Shown piece after piece: positions 7,349 to 12,602 of a DNA stretch of 12,602 nucleotides. How positions within the stretch are numbered: the first letter of the stretch is position 1; every line of letters starts with the position of its first letter. A program made the position numbers and the translations under genes. The stretch is from Planctomycetes bacterium UBA2386. GTDB taxonomy: Bacteria > Planctomycetota > UBA1135 > UBA2386. The DNA is taken from assembly GCA_002343845.1 (NCBI GenBank), contig DDSQ01000095.1:6034-18635 (forward strand), given 5' to 3'. Below the pieces are notes generated by a model. The model was not told the origin of the DNA. It saw only the letters and a program-made list of their open reading frames with translations, and searched no databases.

Positions 7349-7831
7349 TCAGGCCGCGGGCGATGCGAAGCGCCGCTTGAAGTCGAAGGCCTCCGGGCTC
7401 GGGCCACGCTCGGTGATGAGCCTGAGCCGCCGCCGGGCTTCGTCGACGCTCGGGCGCTCGCCGGCTGGCACCCACCACATGGCGAGGGCGTGCCCGCCCA
7501 CCACGGCCCGCTCGGGCGAGAACCAGCGCCTGCGCGCGGCGTACACCTCGGCGTGCGCCGTTCGGTAGGTGTAGGCGTGCAGCGCCTCGATCGAGGCCCA
7601 CACCGAGAGGTTGAAGAGCACGCGTGGGTCGTCGAACTCGCGCTGCGTGGGGTCGCGCGAGTCGGTGAGGTAGCGCCACACGAAGCCCGGGCTCCGGTCG
7701 GCGAGCTCGTTCATCTCGTCGAGTCGCGCGAGGTAGTCGGCCAGGCGAGGGTCGTCGTGCTCGGCGAGCGCGTAGGCCACGTTGGCCTGCGCGAGCTCGA
7801 AGCGGGCAGGGGAGTCGGTCGTGCAGGCCAT
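7349..7831 (-). CDS. DUF3291-like protein (monooxygenase-fold family)
   Basis: The product is 160 aa. The start is set at ATG 7831 by a clear Shine-Dalgarno (AGGAG, 7839-7843, 7 nt upstream) and because the family homology begins there; the frame upstream to 7933 is Arg-rich. It matches the DUF3291 pattern as I know it: FELAQANVAYA near the N-terminus, DDPRLADYLARLDEMNELA, then SPGFVWRYLTD, FNLSVWASIEALHAYTYRT, and RRWFSPE with AMWWVPAGERPSVDEA near the C-terminus. The family has a ferredoxin-like dimeric alpha-beta-barrel shape akin to antibiotic-biosynthesis monooxygenases; no reaction is established. It has no signal peptide. It diverges from gsk with a gap of about 190 bases and converges on the YkgJ-type gene. 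Confidence 0.87.
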   Translation of the reverse strand: MACTTDSPARFELAQANVAYALAEHDDPRLADYLARLDEMNELADRSPGFVWRYLTDSRDPTQREFDDPRVLFNLSVWASIEALHAYTYRTAHAEVYAARRRWFSPERAVVGGHALAMWWVPAGERPSVDEARRRLRLITERGPSPEAFDFKRRFASPAA

Positions 7832-7838
7832 CGCGGAG

Positions 7839-7843
7839 CTCCT
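7839..7843 (-). promoter_or_regulatory. Shine-Dalgarno site of the DUF3291-like gene
   Basis: AGGAG on the minus strand lies 7 nt before ATG 7831 and decides this start over the longer frame. It contrasts with the neighbouring genes that lack such a site. Confidence 0.75.
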
Positions 7844-7989
7844 GCGGCGGCTCAGCAGAGCGGCCGCGGCAGCCGTGGGATCGTACCACGCACGCCGCGG
7901 GCGCGAGCTCGGACGCCGGCGCGACACGCGCACACGGGCCCACCCTCGCGCGCGCGCCGCACCGTTTCCGAGCGCTGCGTCGCGGGTTC

Positions 7990-8001
7990 AGGCTATAGCC
8001 T
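7990..8001. promoter_or_regulatory. 12-bp palindrome containing a candidate gsk -10
   Basis: AGGCTATAGCCT is a perfect palindrome in the DUF3291/gsk divergent gap. It contains TATAGC on both strands. On the plus strand it lies 24 nt before the gsk start and leaves room for the Shine-Dalgarno at 8012-8017. It may be a -10, an operator, or both; no matching -35 was found. Confidence 0.4.
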
Positions 8002-8023
8002 CGAACACCACGAGAGGTCCGCC

Positions 8024-9331
8024 GTGCGCTTCCCCGGACGCCGCAAGCACAAGCACTACTTCCCCGTTCACGCTCGCGATCCGCTCTTCGCGCACGCCGG
8101 CATCGAGCCGCCGAAGGCGAAGACGCACGTGGTCGGCGTCGATCAGACGCTCGTCGACATCGACGCGCGGGTGCCCGAGGAGCTGCTCGCGCGCTACGCG
8201 CTCCCGAAGGGCGCATCGACGATCATCCCCGGCGATCGCGCCGCCGAGCTCTACGACGAGCTCTTGCGAGAGGGCCTCATCTCCTACGAGTTCGCCGGCG
8301 GCACCGTGGGCAATACGCTGCACAACTACTCGCTGCTGGCCGACGACCCGTCGATCTTGCTGGGCGTGATGAGCGAGAGCATCCGCCTCGGAACCTCGGG
8401 CTACCGCTACCTCTCGAACACCTCGAGCCGCGTGAACCTCGACCACCTGCAGCCGGTCGACGGCCCGATCGGCCGCTGCTTCGCGCTCGTCACACCCGAC
8501 GGCGAGCGCAGCTTCGCGATCAGCGCGGGCCTCATGAACCAGCTGCGCCCCGAGAGCGTCCCCGAAGGCGTCTTCGAAGACGCCTCGGCGCTCGTCGTCT
8601 CCGCCTACCTGATGCGCTGCCAGCCCGGCGAGCCCATGCCCCAGGCGACGATGCGCGCCATCGCGCTCGCACGCGCCGCGGGTGTGCCGGTGGTGCTCAC
8701 GCTCGGCACGCGCTTCGTCATCGCCGAGCGGCCGGCGTTCTGGCGGGACTTCATCGCCGAGCACGTCGACATCGTCGCGATGAACGAAGAGGAGGCCGAG
8801 GCGCTGACCGGCGAGCCGGACCCGCTGCTCGCCTGCGATCGCGCCCTCGAGCTCACGAGCCTCGTGCTGTGCACGGCCGGCCCCGTGGGCCTCTACCTCG
8901 CCGGCTACACCGACGACGCGGTCAAGCGCGAGACGCGCTACCCGCTCTTGCCCGGCGCCATCCCCGAGTTCAACCGCTACGAGTTCAGCCGGCCCATGCT
9001 GCGCGCCAAGTGCGAGTCGGCCGTGAAGGTCTACGCGCACATCGCGCCCTACCACGGCGGGCCGGCGCGCATCACGAGCACCAACGGCGCGGGCGACGCC
9101 GCGCTCTCGGCCTTGCTGCACGACATGAGCGCGAACCGCTACCACCGCTCGAGCGTGCCGAACTCGGCGAAGCACGCGCGCGATTTTCTCACCTACTCGT
9201 CGATGAGCCAGGTCTGTCGTTACGCGAACCGCGTGAGCTACGAGGTGCTCGTGCAGTCCTCGCCTCGCCTCACCCGAGGCCTGCCCGAGCGCGAAGAAGG
9301 CCTCGACGACGAGAAGTACTGGGCGCTCTGA
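8024..9331 (+). CDS. gsk: Inosine-guanosine kinase
   Basis: The product is 435 aa, essentially the length of E. coli Gsk. The enzyme uses ATP to phosphorylate inosine and guanosine to IMP and GMP in purine salvage. It is a PfkB/ribokinase-family protein. The substrate-side loop FAGGTVGNTLHNYS begins at residue 90. DGPIGRCFALV lies mid-protein. The anion-hole and catalytic motif TNGAGD is at 353-358, with Asp358 the expected catalytic base. The N-terminus (MRFPGRRKHKHYFPV) and C-terminus (SPRLTRGLPERE) line up almost residue for residue with the enterobacterial protein from memory. That fixes the start at GTG 8024, which also has a Shine-Dalgarno (GAGAGG, 8012-8017, 6 nt upstream). An in-frame extension to 7220 lies opposite the DUF3291-like gene and is not coding. 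Similarity this close to a gammaproteobacterial enzyme may mean strong conservation or transfer. Confidence 0.96.
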   Translation: MRFPGRRKHKHYFPVHARDPLFAHAGIEPPKAKTHVVGVDQTLVDIDARVPEELLARYALPKGASTIIPGDRAAELYDELLREGLISYEFAGGTVGNTLHNYSLLADDPSILLGVMSESIRLGTSGYRYLSNTSSRVNLDHLQPVDGPIGRCFALVTPDGERSFAISAGLMNQLRPESVPEGVFEDASALVVSAYLMRCQPGEPMPQATMRAIALARAAGVPVVLTLGTRFVIAERPAFWRDFIAEHVDIVAMNEEEAEALTGEPDPLLACDRALELTSLVLCTAGPVGLYLAGYTDDAVKRETRYPLLPGAIPEFNRYEFSRPMLRAKCESAVKVYAHIAPYHGGPARITSTNGAGDAALSALLHDMSANRYHRSSVPNSAKHARDFLTYSSMSQVCRYANRVSYEVLVQSSPRLTRGLPEREEGLDDEKYWAL

Positions 9332-9388
9332 GCGTCGCCGATCACGCGCATCGCCGACGCCCCGCGCGGCTCGAGCCGAGGTGCCCCG

Positions 9389-9416
9389 TTGAATCGGCGC
9401 AGGCTCCGGCTACCCT
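9389..9416 (+). promoter_or_regulatory. Promoter of the small Cys-rich lipoprotein
   Basis: TTGAAT (9389-9394) is followed after 16 bases by TACCCT (9411-9416), which ends 7 nt before ATG 9424. It has one of the better -35 partners in the leaderless group. Confidence 0.55.
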
Positions 9417-9423
9417 CCGCGCC

Positions 9424-9690
9424 ATGCTCCAGCTCAAGCACATCGTCTCTTCGGTCTCCCTCTTCGCGCTCGTCGCCTGTGGGTCTTCGTCCAGCGAGGT
9501 CCCCTCGCCGGACTCGCCGCCCTCCGGCGACGCCCCGTCGAGCGGCAGCTACGACCCCTGCGCCGGCAAGAAGGAGGGCGATCCTTGCAAGCTCTGTCCG
9601 CCCGGCGACACCAACTGCATGGAGACCATGGAGGTCAAGGTCTGCAGCGCGGACGGCAAGTGCTCGAGCCAGGTGAGCGAGGTGCAGTGA
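9424..9690 (+). CDS. Small Cys-rich lipoprotein
   Basis: The product is 88 aa. The lipoprotein signal has a hydrophobic core and lipobox LVAC with Cys19. A Ser/Pro/Gly/Asp-rich linker runs to about residue 44. The remaining small domain has six cysteines: C46, C55, C58, C65, C74 and C80. An even number in a short exported domain suggests three disulfides. The motif GDPCKLCPPGD is notable; similar GDPC motifs occur in myxobacterial surface proteins, a recollection I cannot check here. I know no function; a small lipid-anchored binding domain is the most that can be said. The start is supported by the lipoprotein signal and by TACCCT 7 nt upstream. It follows gsk by about 90 bases with its own promoter, so it is probably not in an operon with gsk. 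Confidence 0.8.
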   Translation: MLQLKHIVSSVSLFALVACGSSSSEVPSPDSPPSGDAPSSGSYDPCAGKKEGDPCKLCPPGDTNCMETMEVKVCSADGKCSSQVSEVQ

Positions 9691-9723
9691 TCTCGGCGGC
9701 GCGGGAGAGCTGAGTCGCCCGCC

Positions 9724-9749
9724 GCGCTCGGGTCGCCAGACCCGAGCGC
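9724..9749. terminator. Strong bidirectional hairpin between convergent genes
   Basis: A perfect 11-bp stem (9724-9734, GCGCTCGGGTC, with 9739-9749) closes a 4-nt loop GCCA. It lies midway between the stop of the small lipoprotein (9690) and the stop of the metalloprotease (9774). There is no T-run, but stem strength and position favour a shared terminator. Confidence 0.65.
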
Positions 9750-9773
9750 CGTTCGGCCGAGCCGTTCAGCTCC

Positions 9774-11057
9774 TCAGTTCGTGCACACGCCGCGCAGCGA
9801 GCCTGCGGCGACCTTGCAGGTGCCGGTCCTGCATTGCTGATGCGTAGTGCAGAAGCCACCGGCGGGGCACATGCCGTCCTGCGCGACACAGCCGGCGCCC
9901 GGGCGGTTGTCGCAGCGAAACGACGCGCATTGCGGGTGCGCGGTGCACGCGGCGCCGTAGGGCTGCACGAGATAGCCGTGCGCCCCGAAGATCTTGCGGA
10001 TCGCGTCGGCGCGCCTGGGCTCGTTCACGTCGAACCACTCGACGAGCGAGCCGGCGAGCTGGTCGATGCGGTGTCCGCGGTTCAGGGCGAGCGCGTAGGT
10101 GAACGCGTTGGCCATCTTGCGATTGGCGATGTGGGGGTCGTTCGGCTTGGTGGTGTCGAGCGGGTTGGCCCGCCAGTTCACGACGATCTTGCGCGAGTAG
10201 TCGGTGCCCCACAGCGCTTGCTGGAAGGCCTGCTGCACGGGCAGGGCCGTCACGTAGGCGTCGCCGCAGGCGATCGGCCCCCTGGCCGAGTGGCTCGCGG
10301 CGACAGGGCCGAAGCCGTCGCTGCCGGCGTAGGCCGCGTAGCGCCGGTCGTGCATGACCAGGAACTTGAACATGTCGGCGATGGCCTCCTGGAAGGCGAG
10401 CTTCATGCAGTCGCCGGTCGCGGCGGGCAGCGAGAAGCCGAAGGCGTCCATGTGACCGTAGGCGAAGCCCGCTGCGTAGTGGCCATACTCGTGCACCACG
10501 AGCTCGGGCGTGAGCACGCCGGCCTCGAGGTGGATCTTCGGCCCCTCGTGCGGCCACACGCGCATGCAGCCGTCGGCGTTGGGCGCGATCGGGAAGCACG
10601 CCGTGGCGAAGTTCCCCCCGCCGATGACGTTGGGCTGCACGCCGGTCTTGCTGACCGCGATCGGCCCGAGCGGCCAGCCCGGCGGCGTGATCCAGAGGTT
10701 CGCGATCGCGTAGGACCTCGCGACGAAGGACCAGTAGTACGCCGTCTGCTCCTCGAGCTCGCGCCCCGACGTGAAGTCGAAGCTGGGGTTTGCACAGCTC
10801 GCGGAGCTCAGGCGTCTCGGTGGGCCGCGGTCGCCGGAGACCTCGTTGATCCCCCAGGCAAGCGGTAGCTGGAGTCGATATTCGCAGCCGGCGGGCGTGC
10901 GCGTGCTTCCGACCTCGACATACTGGCTGGTCGTACCGCTGACGTCCTTGGTCGTGATCCGTCCCGCCTGCCACTGGGCCCACGACGCCGTGGAGAGGGT
11001 GGAGGCGAACAGCAGCGCGGCGCCAGCGCCTACCGTTCGTCGAAGTTGGATGGACAT
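9774..11057 (-). CDS. Secreted HEXXH zinc metalloprotease with two C-terminal Cys modules
   Basis: The product is 427 aa. The start at ATG 11057 opens a signal peptide (MSIQLRR, a hydrophobic core, likely cleavage after SWA at about residue 27). A G-run (GGGGG) upstream may act as ribosome site. The zinc motif is H189-E-Y-G-H193 (VVHEYGHYAAG), with a probable third ligand Glu224 in FQEAIADMF, the gluzincin ExxxD pattern. Spacing between the motifs is 30 residues, longer than in thermolysin, so I do not assign a MEROPS family. The last 60 residues hold nine cysteines, including two modules with identical spacing C-x5-C-x4-C (C371/C377/C382 and C403/C409/C414), resembling Dickkopf-like disulfide repeats seen in myxobacterial exoproteins. 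The likely role is an exported protease acting on proteins outside the cell; the substrate is unknown. No pro-peptide motif is obvious. Confidence 0.85.
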   Translation of the reverse strand: MSIQLRRTVGAGAALLFASTLSTASWAQWQAGRITTKDVSGTTSQYVEVGSTRTPAGCEYRLQLPLAWGINEVSGDRGPPRRLSSASCANPSFDFTSGRELEEQTAYYWSFVARSYAIANLWITPPGWPLGPIAVSKTGVQPNVIGGGNFATACFPIAPNADGCMRVWPHEGPKIHLEAGVLTPELVVHEYGHYAAGFAYGHMDAFGFSLPAATGDCMKLAFQEAIADMFKFLVMHDRRYAAYAGSDGFGPVAASHSARGPIACGDAYVTALPVQQAFQQALWGTDYSRKIVVNWRANPLDTTKPNDPHIANRKMANAFTYALALNRGHRIDQLAGSLVEWFDVNEPRRADAIRKIFGAHGYLVQPYGAACTAHPQCASFRCDNRPGAGCVAQDGMCPAGGFCTTHQQCRTGTCKVAAGSLRGVCTN

Positions 11058-11267
11058 GATGCCCCCATCGAGAGGCATCGGCCGTGCCCGCGCTGCGACT
11101 CGGGAGGCCCCGGAATTCGGCGGAATCCACGAGGTTCGATGGGCCGCTCGCCACCTCGGGTGCAGGCGCTGCACCGGAGGGTGCAGAGCGTGCAGCCCGC
11201 TGGCCGTGGGGCGCCGAGCCCGGCCTCTCGGCGCGACTCGGGCGTGGAGCGCGCGAGCCCTCGGGGC

Positions 11268-11296
11268 TTCGATCACGTCCCGGGCTCCGCTAGGCT
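11268..11296 (+). promoter_or_regulatory. Promoter of the jelly-roll lipoprotein
   Basis: TAGGCT (11291-11296) ends 6 nt before ATG 11303. A weak -35 (TTCGAT, 11268-11273) sits 17 bases upstream. The divergent gap 11058-11302 otherwise shows only Arg-rich noncoding reading and a 6-bp inverted repeat, GATGCC/GGCATC (11058-11063 with 11074-11079), flanking the G-run before the protease start. Confidence 0.5.
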
Positions 11297-11302
11297 CTCG
11301 GG

Positions 11303-12400
11303 ATGCGATCCGTGCTCCTCGTGACGCTGTCGTCGATGGCCTCGCTCGTGTGCGCTTGTGGCGACGACGCCGCGAGCAGCGCCGCCGGTGGTGGAGGGTC
11401 CACCGGCAGCCTGCCCTCGGGCTCCGGCGCCGGCGGCCCGACGAGCTCGAGCTCGGGCACCACGAGCCAAGGCGCCGGGGGGAGCTCGGCAGGCGAGGGC
11501 CTCGCCGCCAAGTACCCAGGCGACGTGGGCATCGAGACCGACCCAGCCGTGGTGTGGGTCGAGAACTGCGAGGCGGCCACGGTCGATGCGCTCGCGAGCC
11601 GCTACGACCAGGTGCGTACGAACGGCATGGCCCTCGTGCCGGACGTGCCCGGTGCGAGCTCGGGGTCGACGAGCTGTCGCTTCACCGCGAGCGGCGATGG
11701 CCCCAACGCGGTCGACCTCTACAAGCGCCTCGACCCGGGCTACGACGAGCTCTTCGTGCGCTGGTATGCGCGGTACCAGGCGAACGGCGCTTGGCATCAC
11801 TCGGGCATGTGGATCGGCGGCTACAACCCCGTGCTGAGCTACCCGAGCCCGCAGGCGGGGCTCAAGCCGGATGGCGACGATCGTTTTCACTTCGCCTTCG
11901 AGCCCTTCGAGCGCGGCGCGAGCCCTCGCATGGACTTCTACGGGTACTGGATGAACATGCGCTCGTGGATGGACCAGCCCTCCGGAAACACCGCCTACTA
12001 CGGCAATTCGATCATCCACGATCCGGGCCTCGTGGCGGAGGACGCGTGGCAGTGCTTCGAGGTGCATCTGCGGCTGAACCCCAGCCCGGCCTCCGGCGCG
12101 GGCGCCGTGCTCGAGCTGTGGCGCGAAGACGCGCTCGAGGCGCGCTACGACGACACGGGCCCGCTGGGATACTGGGTGCGCGACAAGTTCTGCCCCGACG
12201 ACGCGACGGGCACCGAGTGCACCGACTACCGCCCCGCCAATCCCGAGCTCGAGGTGCTCGACCTGCACGTGCGCTCGACGACCGAGCTGAAGATCAACGC
12301 CTTCTGGCCGCAGAACTACATCTCGGAGGCGGGTGGCAGCGGAAGCTTGGGCTTCGACGACGTCGTGCTCGCCACCGAGCGCATCGGCTGCATCCGATGA
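11303..12400 (+). CDS. Lipoprotein with a jelly-roll, polysaccharide lyase-like domain
   Basis: The product is 365 aa. The lipoprotein signal ends in VCAC at Cys19, followed by GDD and a Gly/Ser/Thr-rich linker to about residue 65. The rest is one beta-rich domain: ELFVRWYARYQANGAWHHSG, RFHFAFEPFE, FYGYWMNMRS, WQCFEVHLRLN, LELWREDALEARYDD, and a C-terminal block with LKINAFWPQNY and LGFDDVVLATERIG. This strand order and the final FDDVV strand resemble concanavalin-like jelly-roll domains of alginate/heparin lyase-type enzymes (PL14-like). I infer glycan binding or cleavage at the cell surface. His, Tyr and Arg residues that could be catalytic are present, but I cannot assign them. Cys pairs (C89/C125-like, C315/C323-like, approximate positions) suggest disulfides. 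The start is supported by the signal peptide and TAGGCT 6 nt upstream. It ends before a strong hairpin. Confidence 0.8.
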   Translation: MRSVLLVTLSSMASLVCACGDDAASSAAGGGGSTGSLPSGSGAGGPTSSSSGTTSQGAGGSSAGEGLAAKYPGDVGIETDPAVVWVENCEAATVDALASRYDQVRTNGMALVPDVPGASSGSTSCRFTASGDGPNAVDLYKRLDPGYDELFVRWYARYQANGAWHHSGMWIGGYNPVLSYPSPQAGLKPDGDDRFHFAFEPFERGASPRMDFYGYWMNMRSWMDQPSGNTAYYGNSIIHDPGLVAEDAWQCFEVHLRLNPSPASGAGAVLELWREDALEARYDDTGPLGYWVRDKFCPDDATGTECTDYRPANPELEVLDLHVRSTTELKINAFWPQNYISEAGGSGSLGFDDVVLATERIGCIR

Positions 12401-12408
12401 GCGACGCG

Positions 12409-12434
12409 ACGGACCCGCCTCGCAGCGGGTCCGT
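12409..12434. terminator. Bidirectional hairpin between the jelly-roll lipoprotein and katG
   Basis: ACGGACCCGC (12409-12418) pairs perfectly with GCGGGTCCGT (12425-12434) over a 6-nt loop. It starts 9 bases after one stop and lies 24 bases past the katG stop on the other strand. There is no T-run. Confidence 0.65.
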
Positions 12435-12457
12435 GCACGTGCTCGGGCGAGCCTGCC

Positions 12458-12602
<145 letters not shown>

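Noticed and set aside
7220..8023. In-frame upstream extension of gsk giving a 703-aa protein
   Set aside because: The added part runs opposite the DUF3291-like gene and is Arg/Gly-rich. The family N-terminus and a Shine-Dalgarno both fix the start at 8024.
9766..11154. A 462-codon minus-strand frame alternative to the metalloprotease
   Set aside because: It overlaps the metalloprotease in a different frame and lacks the signal peptide, the HEXXH motif and the Cys modules.

Overview
This is a GC-rich stretch of bacterial chromosome with short intergenic gaps. It carries one tRNA, twelve complete protein genes on both strands and a partial gene at each end. The style points to a delta-proteobacterial or myxobacterial (Polyangia-like) genome: Ser/Gly-rich linkers behind lipoprotein signals, several secreted Cys-rich proteins, a soluble hybrid histidine kinase, and strong C/G bias at third codon positions. 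That assignment is an inference from style and gene content; no marker gene proves it. I see no transposase, phage gene, CRISPR array or integration site.

Layout. Bases 1-124 hold the tail of an unidentified membrane-anchored protein. A consensus-like promoter then drives tRNA-Asp(GTC), which ends in a strong hairpin terminator. On the minus strand follows a likely three-gene operon (read 1765 to 439): a 75-aa protein with a C-terminal membrane segment, a C39-like cysteine-peptidase lipoprotein, and a lipoprotein ending in a repeated CC tail. Rightward come an orphan 183-aa protein, a membrane TerB/J-domain (DjlA-like) co-chaperone, and an OsmC protein coupled to a beta-carbonic anhydrase. 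A small lipoprotein gene (minus) diverges from a PAS hybrid histidine kinase, followed by a YkgJ-type Cys-cluster protein. A DUF3291-like gene (minus) diverges from gsk, inosine-guanosine kinase, the most clearly recognised complete gene. The right end has a small Cys-rich lipoprotein, a secreted HEXXH metalloprotease with two C-terminal Cys modules (minus), a jelly-roll/polysaccharide-lyase-like lipoprotein, and the C-terminus of katG (minus).

How the parts relate. OsmC and KatG both detoxify peroxides, but they are far apart here and not shown to be co-regulated. The C39 lipoprotein and its small membrane partner resemble the PA2778/PA2779 protein pair of Pseudomonas, a conserved envelope module of unknown role; here it gains a metal-binding-like lipoprotein. 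This is the best candidate for something undescribed.

The most general signal is in the DNA between genes. Seven genes have a TAnnnT hexamer ending only 6-7 nt before the start codon, which suggests leaderless transcription. The pattern fixes several starts, notably a TTG start for the histidine kinase, which also lies in a perfect 12-bp inverted repeat. Three gene-end hairpins (366-408, 9724-9749, 12409-12434) are strong enough to call terminators.
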